Positions 23,414 through 31,628 of a stretch of DNA of 41,037 nucleotides are shown piece after piece (position 1 is the stretch's first letter; each line of letters begins with the position of its first letter). The stretch is from NCBI GenBank assembly GCA_029942245.1, contig JAOZTN010000015.1, positions 1-41,037 on the forward strand. The letters run 5' to 3'. The notes under the pieces are model-generated. The model was given only the letters and a program-made list of their open reading frames with translations. It did no database searches and was not told the DNA's origin. A program made the translations under genes and the position numbers. Origin of the DNA: B18-G4 sp003648575. Lineage in GTDB: Bacteria > Bacteroidota > Bacteroidia > Bacteroidales > B18-G4.

Positions 23414-24760
23414 TTACAGCAAAAAGCTGATGAGTATACCTGCGGCCACTGCCGAGCCGATCACTCCGGCTACATTAGGAGCCATGGCGTGCATCAGCAG
23501 GTGGTTGTTGGGATCATACTTCAGGCCTTCAGCCTGCACCACCCTCGCACTGTCGGGAACTGCCGACACGCCGGCGGCTCCAATGAGGGGATTGATCTTG
23601 TTCTCCTTCGACAGGAAGAGGTTCATTACTTTGGCAAAGATCAATCCCCCGGCAGTGGCTACCATGAATGATATCGCACCCAGGGTAAAGATCATCAAAG
23701 AGTCGGTGGTCAGGAAAACATCAGCCTGGGTGGAAGCACCCACAGTTAGGCCAAGCAAAATCACCACGATATCGATCAGGGAGGTCCTTGCCGACTCAGC
23801 CAAACGTTTGGTCACGCCACTTTCCTTCAGGATATTCCCGAAAAATAACATCCCCAGCAAGGGTAGTGCCCCGGGAGAAATAAAAGTGGTCAGGATGAGT
23901 CCTACAATAGGAAATAAGATCTTCTCAAGCTTGGAAACTGAACGTGGTGGCTTCATCACGATCTTACGCTCGCGTTTTGAGGTGATCAAACGCATGATGG
24001 GCGGTTGTATGATGGGAACCAGTGCCATATAAGAGTAGGCTGCAATGGCAATAGGGCCAATCAGGTTGGCCGTTTGTATGCCGTTGATAATATTTCCATT
24101 TGCCAGCTTCGAAGAAAGGAAGATCGCCGTAGGCCCATCTGCCCCACCGATTATACCAATGGCAGCTGCTTCAGGAAGGTTAAAGCCAATCACCAACGCA
24201 CCCAGTAAGGTCAGGAAGATCCCTACCTGCGCCGCTGCACCAAGCAGCATGAGCCGTGGATTCGAGATCAATGAGGAAAAATCCGTCATGGCCCCGATCC
24301 CCAGGAATATAAGCGGAGGGTAAATCCCTTTTGTGACCCCGTAATACAGATAGTTAAGCACGCTCCCCTCCTGGTATAAACCAAGTTGAAGGTTAATATC
24401 CGGCGATTGAAAAAACGGGACATTCCCTATAATGATGCCGGTGCCGATAGGGACCAGCAAAAGGGGTTCATAATCATATTTTATGGCCAGGTAGATAAAA
24501 AGCAGCCCGACCAGGATCATAATAATATGTCCCGGTGTAGCATTGGCAAATCCGGTATAAGAAAGAAACTTCTTGAATCCCGCCAGGGCACCATTTTCCT
24601 GGGATGTGCCCGCATCTTCATCAGCCTGAACAATCGTTTCTACCTCATCCTGGCTTCCAAAAGCAGGGTGATCGAAGGCCTGCAGGCGCTGCAGGCCGGC
24701 TGTTAGGATGGCCAGTATGCCGATGATCCCGAGTATTGTAAGTGCTTTACGTTTGGTCAT
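23414..24760 (-). CDS. mmdB: Methylmalonyl-CoA decarboxylase beta subunit (Na+ pump)
   Basis: A 448-residue polytopic membrane protein of the OadB/MmdB/GcdB family. It decarboxylates carboxybiotin and pumps Na+ out of the cell. The key segment GGADGPTAIFLSSKLANG with its essential Asp is present, as are YSYMALVPIIQPP and the GAAGVSAVPDSARV region. An N-terminal extension of about 75 residues, with its own hydrophobic segment and an acidic linker (DEVETIVQADEDAG), precedes the canonical GHIIMILVGLLFIYLAI start. The ATG at 24760 is used; an adjacent GTG at 24763 is possible. It directly follows the biotin subunit gene. Confidence 0.92.
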   Translation of the reverse strand: MTKRKALTILGIIGILAILTAGLQRLQAFDHPAFGSQDEVETIVQADEDAGTSQENGALAGFKKFLSYTGFANATPGHIIMILVGLLFIYLAIKYDYEPLLLVPIGTGIIIGNVPFFQSPDINLQLGLYQEGSVLNYLYYGVTKGIYPPLIFLGIGAMTDFSSLISNPRLMLLGAAAQVGIFLTLLGALVIGFNLPEAAAIGIIGGADGPTAIFLSSKLANGNIINGIQTANLIGPIAIAAYSYMALVPIIQPPIMRLITSKRERKIVMKPPRSVSKLEKILFPIVGLILTTFISPGALPLLGMLFFGNILKESGVTKRLAESARTSLIDIVVILLGLTVGASTQADVFLTTDSLMIFTLGAISFMVATAGGLIFAKVMNLFLSKENKINPLIGAAGVSAVPDSARVVQAEGLKYDPNNHLLMHAMAPNVAGVIGSAVAAGILISFLL

Positions 24761-24763
24761 CAC

Positions 24764-25183
24764 TTATTCGATTTCAAGTAAAACATCACCCTGTAATATG
24801 CTGTCGCCGGCATTTACCTTAAGCGACTTCACGATGCCTTCACGCTCGGAGGCAAGGTTGTTTTCCATTTTCATGGCCTCATATATCAGCAGAGTATCAC
24901 CACGCTTAACCTCATCACCAATGTTTATTTTGAGCTGCATAATGATACCTGGTAAAGGTGCTTTCACCTGGTACACGGAAGCATCTTTCTTGATCACATG
25001 TGAATCCTTGGCTTTGGGTATATCCTTGCGAACCAGTTGAGGTGTTTTGGAGGCCTTCTTTTCAGAATGGATCTCTACCTTATACTTCGTACCATTCACC
25101 TCTACCCTGGCCACCTGACCTTCCAGGCTCGTGACCTCGACATCATAATCATGTCCTCTGATGGTAAACTTGAAATGCTTCAT
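24764..25183 (-). CDS. mmdC: Biotin carboxyl-carrier subunit of the decarboxylase
   Basis: A 139-residue protein. The C-terminal biotinyl domain (about 70-139) carries the EAMKMEN attachment motif with biotinylated K105, and APLPGIIMQLKINIGDEVKRG precedes it. A Lys/Pro linker separates it from a small N-terminal beta domain. It shuttles the carboxyl group from the carboxyltransferase to the membrane subunit. The N-terminal beta domain is like that of acyl-CoA carboxylase biotin subunits. Its stop lies next to the mmdB start and it follows the OadG-like gene after six bases. Confidence 0.92.
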   Translation of the reverse strand: MKHFKFTIRGHDYDVEVTSLEGQVARVEVNGTKYKVEIHSEKKASKTPQLVRKDIPKAKDSHVIKKDASVYQVKAPLPGIIMQLKINIGDEVKRGDTLLIYEAMKMENNLASEREGIVKSLKVNAGDSILQGDVLLEIE

Positions 25184-25189
25184 TACTCT

Positions 25190-25561
25190 TTATTTGTTTT
25201 TTCCGGGAAAATCCCTGATTGCATAAATTTTTGAACTCCAGGGAGAATATGTTTTCGATACCCTTTTTATCGTGATCACATTGCTTTCTTCATCATGCAG
25301 TTCGCAGTGCAGATATATGGCCATGCTGATCGCTGCAGCTACATCGCCGGAGATGAATAATTGTTTTTCTTCTGCTGCCTTGTACCGCCCCTCACGCCTG
25401 AGCTTTAGCCTGGCGCGGTAGTTGAGCGTCTTCGACAGATAAGTAAATACGACATAGAGTACCACCAGCGCCATGAATACGGTAATGTAGCCCACAATGG
25501 CGATGATGATCCCTTCGGGGAAAAGTGCACTCAGGTCGAAATTAAATTTCAATAAATTCAT
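25190..25561 (-). CDS. OadG/MmdD-type small membrane subunit
   Basis: A 123-residue protein with one membrane helix (about residues 17-42) and a basic cytosolic tail (RARLKLRREGRYKAAEEKQ), as in the gamma/delta subunit that anchors the peripheral subunits of Na+-pumping decarboxylases. Sequence conservation is low in this family, and the assignment leans on position inside the cluster. It starts three bases after the carboxyltransferase stop. Confidence 0.82.
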   Translation of the reverse strand: MNLLKFNFDLSALFPEGIIIAIVGYITVFMALVVLYVVFTYLSKTLNYRARLKLRREGRYKAAEEKQLFISGDVAAAISMAIYLHCELHDEESNVITIKRVSKTYSPWSSKIYAIRDFPGKNK

Positions 25562-25564
25562 GGC

Positions 25565-27127
25565 TTACAATGGGATATTTCCGTGTTTTTTCGGTGGATT
25601 TGTTTCCTTTTTGGTGGCCAGCGTTTTTAGGGAGCGTATCACCCTGAAGCGTGTATTCCTGGGCTCAATTACATCATCGACATACCCATATTTTGCTGCT
25701 TCATAAGGATTGGCGAACTTATCTTTGTACTCCTGTTCTTTCTTGCGAACGAATTCTTTTCTTTCATCTTCATCTTCAATCTCGCGCAAAGCTCTTCCGT
25801 CGAGGATCTCTATGGCACCTGCAGGCCCCATAACAGCGATCTCGGCGGTTGGCCACGCATAGTTGGTATCTCCCCGTAGCTGCTTGGAACTCATCACATC
25901 ATGCGCACCGCCATAGGACTTCCTGATGGTGATGGTGATCTTAGGAACGGTGGCCTCACCGTAGGCAAACATCAGCTTCGCCCCGTGCGTAATGATACCA
26001 GCATATTCTTGTCCGCTTCCCGGAAGGAATCCCGGAACATCAACAAGCGTCAGTATAGCGATGTTGAAAGCATCACAGAACCTCACAAAACGGGCTGCCT
26101 TTCTGGAAGCGTTGATATCGAGCACCCCGGCCAGGAAATTTGGCTGATTGGCCACAATGCCTACTGATATGCCATCGAAACGGGCAAAGCCGGTAATGAT
26201 ATTCCTGGCATAGTTGCGTTGTATCTCAAGAAATTCCCCGTTATCCGTAATGGAATGGATAATATCAAGCATCTCGTACGGCAGGTTCGCATCTTCGGGG
26301 ATCACATCATTTAAAAAATCTTCCTGACGGTTGATGGGATCATTGCATTCAATGACAGGTGCTTCTTCCAGGTTGTTAGATGGCAGATAGCTGACCAGTT
26401 TCCTGATCAACAGAAGGCCTTCTTCCTCATTTTCGGCAATAAAGTGAGCCACCCCGGATTTGGATCCATGTACCTGTGCACCACCCAGGTCTTCCGTAGA
26501 AATATCTTCTCCGGTCACTTTCTTGGTTACTTTGGGGCCTGTCACGAACATATAGCTGGTCTTCTCGCTCATCACGATGAAGTCGGTAAGGGCAGGTGAG
26601 TATACGGCACCTCCTGCACATGGGCCAAAGATGGCTGATATTTGTGGCACCACACCGGAGGCAAGGATATTCCTTTCGAAGATCTCAGCATAGCCGGCCA
26701 GGCTCCTGACACCTTCCTGTATCCGGGCTCCGCCACTATCGTTGATCCCTATCACCGGGGCTCCTACCTTCATGGCCTGATCCATCACCTTGCAGATTTT
26801 CTGTGCAAAGGTTTCGGATAAAGAACCGCCAAAAACGGTGAAGTCCTGAGAGTAAATATATACTACCCTTCCGTCGATGGTACCATGGCCGGTAACAACA
26901 CCATCTGAAAGATATTGCTGCTTTTCCAGCCCAAAGTCATGACAACGATGGGTCACAAACATATCGTACTCTTCGAAGCTGCCTTCATCGAGCAGCATAT
27001 CGATCCTTTCCCTGGCGGTGTATTTCCCTTTGGCATGCTGGGCATCTATACGTTTCTGTCCACCACCGGCCTTGGCCTCTTCCCGTTTGTCGAGAAGTTG
27101 CTGGATCTTGTTTGCAAATGACATCAT
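25565..27127 (-). CDS. mmdA: Methylmalonyl-CoA decarboxylase alpha subunit / acyl-CoA carboxyltransferase
   Basis: A 520-residue soluble carboxyltransferase with two crotonase-like halves. GGARIQEGVRSLAGYAEIF and GPCAGGAVYSPALTDFI form the acyl-CoA side, and FLPGSGQEYAGIITHGAKLMFA with KSYGGAHDVMSSK the biotin side. It transfers the carboxyl group of (S)-methylmalonyl-CoA to the biotin subunit. Propionyl-CoA carboxylase beta subunits are closely related; the gene order with the membrane beta subunit makes the decarboxylase reading more likely. The start has two adjacent ATGs. Confidence 0.93.
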   Translation of the reverse strand: MMSFANKIQQLLDKREEAKAGGGQKRIDAQHAKGKYTARERIDMLLDEGSFEEYDMFVTHRCHDFGLEKQQYLSDGVVTGHGTIDGRVVYIYSQDFTVFGGSLSETFAQKICKVMDQAMKVGAPVIGINDSGGARIQEGVRSLAGYAEIFERNILASGVVPQISAIFGPCAGGAVYSPALTDFIVMSEKTSYMFVTGPKVTKKVTGEDISTEDLGGAQVHGSKSGVAHFIAENEEEGLLLIRKLVSYLPSNNLEEAPVIECNDPINRQEDFLNDVIPEDANLPYEMLDIIHSITDNGEFLEIQRNYARNIITGFARFDGISVGIVANQPNFLAGVLDINASRKAARFVRFCDAFNIAILTLVDVPGFLPGSGQEYAGIITHGAKLMFAYGEATVPKITITIRKSYGGAHDVMSSKQLRGDTNYAWPTAEIAVMGPAGAIEILDGRALREIEDEDERKEFVRKKEQEYKDKFANPYEAAKYGYVDDVIEPRNTRFRVIRSLKTLATKKETNPPKKHGNIPL

Positions 27128-27145
27128 AGGATGATTTTTACAGGA

Positions 27146-27559
27146 TTACTTTTTGCTTTTCTCTTCACAAAATTCAGTCAGTACCCCAAAAGTGGATTTA
27201 GGGTGGAGGAAAGCAATGTCGAGCCCTTCAGCACCTTTTCGTGGCTGCTGATCGATCAGCCTGATACCGGCTTCTTCTGCTTCTTCCAGATGGGATTCAA
27301 TATTCTCAACGGCATACGCAATATGATGGATGCCTTCGCCCCTTTTTTCAATGTATTTTCCAATGGGCCCCTCAGTATCTGTCGACTCTAACAATTCGAT
27401 CTTTGTTTGCCCGATCCTCAGGAATGCAGTCCTTACTTTTTGATCTTTGACCTCCTCTACGGCATAACATTTCGTTCCAAGCATTTTTTCATAGAAAGGA
27501 ATGGCCTCATCGAGGCTTCTTACGGCAATGCCAATGTGTTCAATATGAGATGGTTTCAT
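27146..27559 (-). CDS. mce: Methylmalonyl-CoA epimerase
   Basis: A 137-residue vicinal-oxygen-chelate enzyme. Metal-binding His is seen in HIEHIGIAV (H8) and HHIAYAVENI, and Glu in IELLEST and LTEFCEEK. It interconverts (R)- and (S)-methylmalonyl-CoA, supplying the decarboxylase downstream from succinyl-CoA produced by methylmalonyl-CoA mutase. The mutase is not in this window. The ATG at 27559 is preferred over one 19 codons upstream because the family starts just ahead of the first His, and the upstream region holds a promoter. It is the first gene of the operon. Confidence 0.92.
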   Translation of the reverse strand: MKPSHIEHIGIAVRSLDEAIPFYEKMLGTKCYAVEEVKDQKVRTAFLRIGQTKIELLESTDTEGPIGKYIEKRGEGIHHIAYAVENIESHLEEAEEAGIRLIDQQPRKGAEGLDIAFLHPKSTFGVLTEFCEEKSKK

Positions 27560-27588
27560 GACCCAAGTCTTTGTTGTTAAATTTTTCA

Positions 27589-27617
27589 CAAAAGTATGGT
27601 AAAATTTTGATTTCAAA
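27589..27617 (-). promoter_or_regulatory. Promoter of the methylmalonyl-CoA operon
   Basis: On the minus strand TTTG (27617-27614) is followed after 17 bases by TACTTTTG (27596-27589), close to the Bacteroidota consensus. It lies 29 bases from the mce ATG and immediately after the terminator of the upstream gene. Confidence 0.55.
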
Positions 27618-27658
27618 AAAAGAACCGGCCTTATTTTTTTGTCAATAAGCCGGTTCTA
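27614..27658 (-). terminator. Terminator of the VIT/VWA gene
   Basis: AGAACCGGC (27621-27629) pairs with GCCGGTTCT (27649-27657), and inner TTATT/AATAA extend the stem with one bulge. On the minus strand the hairpin is followed by a run of seven T, as in an intrinsic terminator for the gene ending at 27684. Confidence 0.8.
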
Positions 27659-27683
27659 ATACCATCAGATAGAATAATGATTA

Positions 27684-30080
27684 TTACTCAAGCACGAAAG
27701 CCACCTCCAATACCATCATGGACCTTACCTTTTTGCCTGAATGCCTGGCTGCTTTCCACATCAGGTTGGTAAGTTTTATAACCCGGATAGCCTCTGTTTC
27801 TAAAGCAGGATCGGTACTGCTCACCACCGCTACATCGGTAATGCTCCCGTCTGTATCTATGACAAATTCAATGTAGACCTTCCCTTCAAGTCCTTCCGCC
27901 AGGGCATCGAGAGGATATATAATGTTCTCCCTGATGAATGCCTCAAGCCCATCTTTGCTTCCCTTGAACTCGGCCATCTGCTCCACCAGAACAAATACTT
28001 CATCCGGTTTCTCCTCTACCGAGACATCATCTAAAGAAAGGCTGATTTCTTCGCAATCCAGGGTACGCCCAGATCCGCCACCCGGCATGTATTTTCTTCC
28101 CGAGTGGGATTTTTGCATTGTACCTGGCACACCCCCGACAGCATAATTACTCACTCCCTCAGGAAGAGGCAGTGGCTGACTAACTGTAGTATACGTGCCA
28201 TCATCATTGCGGACAAGGTTATCGATGGCCACAAAGGATGTATATTGTGTAAGCAGGTTATACTTGAGGCCCAGGCCGGTGATCTCTTCTTCCAGCTCAT
28301 TGGTATACATGTTGAGAGAAGCATAATCATCCAGTATCTTGATCTTTTCCCTGGCCCAGAGGTATGTCAGCGCAGCATTTCTTTCATCCACGGCAGCATC
28401 ATTTACGGCGAGGAGCTTTGTATAATCTCCTTCACCGGATGTGCCTGTGATCTTAATGCTTCCCTTCGCATTACCTCTATACTTTCCGAATATGATCAGC
28501 GGACGCTCAGCAAATACATCTGCCATGGAAAGTGGTTCCACATCGTATGCCTCAAAACCTTCATACGCAATATTTATGTTGGTCAGCACAGGTTGCTGGA
28601 TATACTTCCTGAACTTCTCTGCAATGGCTGTAGCCTGTTCGTCATTGGTCACCACGAAAGGAGTGCCCATGCCCGCATGTGCCATACCTTCGATCAGATA
28701 GCGGTTTACACCGGAACCAATCCCGAAGGGGAAAAAGCTGGCTGTCCCCAGGTTGTTCCTGATCAGGTCGAAAGCCTCTTTCTCCACAGAGACATATCCA
28801 TCGGTGAGGATCACGAAACTCCTGGCGTATTCCTTCGTGCCATTAAATTTTGTGCTCTGCTCCATCCTCTCAAGAGACAATGCCCTGCGAAGCGCCGGCA
28901 GCAGTTCGGTGCCACCACCACCATGCTGCTTGTCGATGAAGGTGATACCCTTATTAATATTGCTTTCTGTGGCCGCAACGGAACGCTCCGAAAAAAGACT
29001 TGAGCCTCCTGAGAAAAGCAGGATGTTAAAGCAATCTGTAGGCTTAAGCTTTGACAGCAGCTTTCTCATCATCTCCTTTGAAACATCGAGCGGATAGCCC
29101 CACATGGATCCTGAAATATCTACGATAAAGACGTATTCCCTTGCCGGGATCTGATGCGCCTCAGGACGGGCCGGAGGCTGCACCATGACCAGGAAGAAGT
29201 TTTCTTCCTTCCCTTCAAAAAGCAAGAGGCCTGACTCTATCTCCCCTCCTGCCAGGCGGTAGCGGATGATCATATCCCTGTTTCCTGATGCTGCCTCCCC
29301 ATCCTTGAGTTTCAGATTGGCAACGGAAGGGTCTTCATAGTCAATATCCATCTTATGGGTAGTGCAGCTCACCTCCTGTATGGGCAATCCGGCAGAAATG
29401 CTAACCGTAATATCGAAATCATAGAGCGGTGCTTCACCTTCAAGGGTATAAGGGTTCCTGATCCAATTGTCGGTGGTGGAGGCAATATCTTCCCTGGTAT
29501 TGGAATACCTGGGGCCAACCACCGTTGGATATACAAACTCATAAACTCCCCCTTCAGGGATGAGCAATTCAGTATAACTCATCTCCACCAGGATCTTATC
29601 CCCGGGCATAATATTGGCCACATTCATGGTGAACACATTGGGCCTTTCCTGCTCGAGAAGGGAAGCACTCTGTCCGTTTTCCCGGGCCGCCTCATAATCA
29701 GCACGGGCCTGTTGTCTTTCTTTTATCGTAGCTATGATCTTGCGCTCACCTATGGTCATCTGCATGCTGTATACAGCAGCCCTGGTGGAAGCCGGAAATA
29801 CATAGATGGCTTCAATGGGGTTCTTTCCCTCATTCTTATAAACCTGGGTGATGGTCACATCAGCGATTACCCCGGCAATACGCACATCCGCCGATGTCGA
29901 AAGCAATGGAATAGCATCCGTCACGGGATCACCCTTCGGGATCATAAAATAGGGTGAGAGGGTATTCTCATTATCCTCGTACGCCTGCGACAAAGCAGTT
30001 GTGCTTGCCAGTATCGGCATGGCCATGAGCAGGCCTGAAAGGGCATGTATGCCCATCTGATATAATGTTCTCTTTTTCAT
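27684..30080 (-). CDS. VIT domain / von Willebrand A domain protein with C-terminal TonB domain
   Basis: A 798-residue exported protein with a signal peptide (about 1-33). A VIT domain spans about 45-180 (VTITQVYKNEGKNPIEAIYVFP, PNVFTMNVANIMPGDKI). A VWA domain follows with the MIDAS motif DISGS at 321-325, and a helical/beta region runs to about 610. Residues about 705-798 match a TonB C-terminal domain: IRENIIYPLDALAEG, GKVYIEFVIDTDGS, then a final GKKVRSM segment. VIT-VWA proteins resemble inter-alpha-trypsin inhibitor heavy chains and probably bind protein or matrix ligands through a metal. The TonB_C end normally contacts outer-membrane receptors. No TonB membrane anchor or Pro-rich linker is present, so the fusion is unusual. 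Confidence 0.85.
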   Translation of the reverse strand: MKKRTLYQMGIHALSGLLMAMPILASTTALSQAYEDNENTLSPYFMIPKGDPVTDAIPLLSTSADVRIAGVIADVTITQVYKNEGKNPIEAIYVFPASTRAAVYSMQMTIGERKIIATIKERQQARADYEAARENGQSASLLEQERPNVFTMNVANIMPGDKILVEMSYTELLIPEGGVYEFVYPTVVGPRYSNTREDIASTTDNWIRNPYTLEGEAPLYDFDITVSISAGLPIQEVSCTTHKMDIDYEDPSVANLKLKDGEAASGNRDMIIRYRLAGGEIESGLLLFEGKEENFFLVMVQPPARPEAHQIPAREYVFIVDISGSMWGYPLDVSKEMMRKLLSKLKPTDCFNILLFSGGSSLFSERSVAATESNINKGITFIDKQHGGGGTELLPALRRALSLERMEQSTKFNGTKEYARSFVILTDGYVSVEKEAFDLIRNNLGTASFFPFGIGSGVNRYLIEGMAHAGMGTPFVVTNDEQATAIAEKFRKYIQQPVLTNINIAYEGFEAYDVEPLSMADVFAERPLIIFGKYRGNAKGSIKITGTSGEGDYTKLLAVNDAAVDERNAALTYLWAREKIKILDDYASLNMYTNELEEEITGLGLKYNLLTQYTSFVAIDNLVRNDDGTYTTVSQPLPLPEGVSNYAVGGVPGTMQKSHSGRKYMPGGGSGRTLDCEEISLSLDDVSVEEKPDEVFVLVEQMAEFKGSKDGLEAFIRENIIYPLDALAEGLEGKVYIEFVIDTDGSITDVAVVSSTDPALETEAIRVIKLTNLMWKAARHSGKKVRSMMVLEVAFVLE

Positions 30081-30099
30081 AATAATATGTGTTATTGGG

Positions 30100-30195
30100 T
30101 TATTGTAATTTGAATTTGAAGGGAACCGTCATGGCAAGCCTGACAGGCACGCTTCTTTGTTTTTCAAGCAGTTCTTGTCGTGTTTTTCTTTTCAT
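30100..30195 (-). CDS. Possible 31-residue ORF resembling a TonB C-terminal tail
   Basis: A minus-strand ATG opens a 31-codon frame ending 19 bases before the VIT/VWA gene. The product begins with a basic helix-like MKRKTRQELLEKQ and ends in VPVRLAMTVPFKFKLQ, which looks like the final strand of a TonB_C domain (pattern V-x-V-x-x-T-V-P-I-x-F-x-L). The frame does not continue far upstream. It could be a leader peptide, or the 3' remnant of a lost TonB_C gene. It could also be chance. Confidence 0.25.
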   Translation of the reverse strand: MKRKTRQELLEKQRSVPVRLAMTVPFKFKLQ

Positions 30196-30275
30196 GGCAT
30201 GGGTTTTAGGATTAAATAAAAAGCGCGATTACACCATGATGATGCACCGGTCACGCAAATTCCATAAAACACCAT

Positions 30276-30316
30276 AAAAAAAGACCTGGCAGGTCGGGGA
30301 CCTGCCAGGTCTTTTC
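30276..30316. terminator. Strong hairpin terminator after pgk
   Basis: GACCTGGCAGGTC (30283-30295), a three-base loop, and GACCTGCCAGGTC (30299-30311) form a 13-bp stem, extended by flanking A4/T4 to 17 bp. Seven A at 30276-30282 give a T run on the minus strand. Each arm is itself an imperfect palindrome (GACCTG around one base). It terminates pgk. Confidence 0.88.
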
Positions 30317-30333
30317 AAATTCAAACTTAGAAT

Positions 30334-31524
30334 TTATCCTTTAATAGCCTTCACTCCCGGCAGTTCCTTGCCTTCGATATATTCCAGCATAGCACCTCCG
30401 CCTGTTGAAACATAACTGACCTGATCTTTCAGATGATATTTGTTGATGGCTGCAACGGAATCACCGCCGCCAATGAGTGAGAAAGCACCTTTTTGGGTGG
30501 CTTCTGCAACTGCCAGGGCGATGGACTTGGTCCCTGCTTCGAAATTGCTCATTTCAAACACGCCCATGGGGCCGTTCCAAAGAATGGTAGAAGAATTGCC
30601 AATGGCTTCTTCAAAGGCCTTGATGCTTTTTGGGCCAATATCCAGGCCCATCATGTCATCCGGCACGGCATCGGCCTGAACGATCGCCCTGTGGGCATCA
30701 TTATCGAACTCTTCTGCGGCAACCGTATCCGAAGGGATGTAAAAGTTTACACCCAGTTCTTTGGCTTTATAGAGTGCCTTCCTGGCTGTATCTACAAGAT
30801 CTTCTTCCACCAGGCTTTGCCCCACATGGCCACCCATAGCTTTGATAAAGGTAAACATCATGCCCCCGCCAATAATCATATTATCGACCCTATCGAGCAA
30901 GTTGATGATGATCTCGATCTTGCCCGACACCTTCGCACCACCAAGAATGGCAGTAAATGGTTTCCCGGATTCATGCAGCACCTTATCAATACTCTTTACT
31001 TCATTCTCCATGATATAACCAAAGAGTTTATTGTCGGTGAAGAACTGCGCAATGATGGCTGTGGAAGCATGCGCCCTGTGGGCGGTACCAAAAGCATCAT
31101 TCACATATACATCTCCCAGTGAAGACAGCTTCCTGGCGAAAGTCTCATCACCCTTTGTTTCCTCACCATAGAAGCGAAGGTTTTCCAGCAAAAGCACCTC
31201 CCCCGGCTTCAATGATGCAGCTTTTTCTTTAGCTTGTTCACCTATACAGTCATCAGCGAAGCGAACATCAACGCCCAAATTTTCTGACAGGTATGGCAGT
31301 AGATGTTTTAAAGAGAATTTATCTTCCGGACCGGTCTTGGGCCTGCCCAGGTGTGACATCAGTATCACGGATCCACCTCCTTTGGTGATCTTCCTGATCG
31401 TAGGTAAGGCAGCATCGATCCTGGTCGTATCCGTAATCTCAAACTGATCATTAAGCGGCACATTAAAGTCGACGCGAACAAGCGCCTTTTTACCGTTGAA
31501 GTTATAATTGTCGATGGTATTCAT
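30334..31524 (-). CDS. pgk: Phosphoglycerate kinase
   Basis: A 396-residue cytosolic enzyme of glycolysis converting 1,3-bisphosphoglycerate and ADP to 3-phosphoglycerate and ATP. RVDFNVPLND near the N-terminus, LMSHLGRPK, LLLENLRFY, NDAFGTAHRAHAST, ILGGAKVSGK, and the C-terminal GGGDSVAA with STGGGAMLEYIEG give full-length coverage of both domains. Length is typical. It reads divergently from the aminotransferase gene with a 104-base spacer that holds promoter-like boxes on both strands. Confidence 0.97.
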   Translation of the reverse strand: MNTIDNYNFNGKKALVRVDFNVPLNDQFEITDTTRIDAALPTIRKITKGGGSVILMSHLGRPKTGPEDKFSLKHLLPYLSENLGVDVRFADDCIGEQAKEKAASLKPGEVLLLENLRFYGEETKGDETFARKLSSLGDVYVNDAFGTAHRAHASTAIIAQFFTDNKLFGYIMENEVKSIDKVLHESGKPFTAILGGAKVSGKIEIIINLLDRVDNMIIGGGMMFTFIKAMGGHVGQSLVEEDLVDTARKALYKAKELGVNFYIPSDTVAAEEFDNDAHRAIVQADAVPDDMMGLDIGPKSIKAFEEAIGNSSTILWNGPMGVFEMSNFEAGTKSIALAVAEATQKGAFSLIGGGDSVAAINKYHLKDQVSYVSTGGGAMLEYIEGKELPGVKAIKG

Positions 31525-31546
31525 ATCTATGCTATTTATGATTTTT

Positions 31547-31554
31547 CAAATATA
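31547..31554 (-). promoter_or_regulatory. Putative -7 box TATATTTG for pgk
   Basis: On the minus strand TATATTTG matches TAnnTTTG, 23 bases before the pgk ATG. A clear TTTG at -33 is not seen. Confidence 0.35.
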
Positions 31555-31594
31555 TGTCTGCCTGCTAAATTATAAAAAGGAAACTAATTATCAT

Positions 31595-31602
31595 TACATT
31601 TG
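31595..31602 (+). promoter_or_regulatory. Putative -7 box TACATTTG
   Basis: TACATTTG matches TAnnTTTG, 27 bases before the aminotransferase ATG at 31629. No convincing -33 partner is found. Confidence 0.35.
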
Positions 31603-31628
31603 CTTTACTCCAATACCTACTTCATCAG

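Noticed and set aside
28104..29003. 299-codon plus-strand frame inside the VIT/VWA gene
   Set aside because: Antisense shadow of a well-supported gene with no domain signal.
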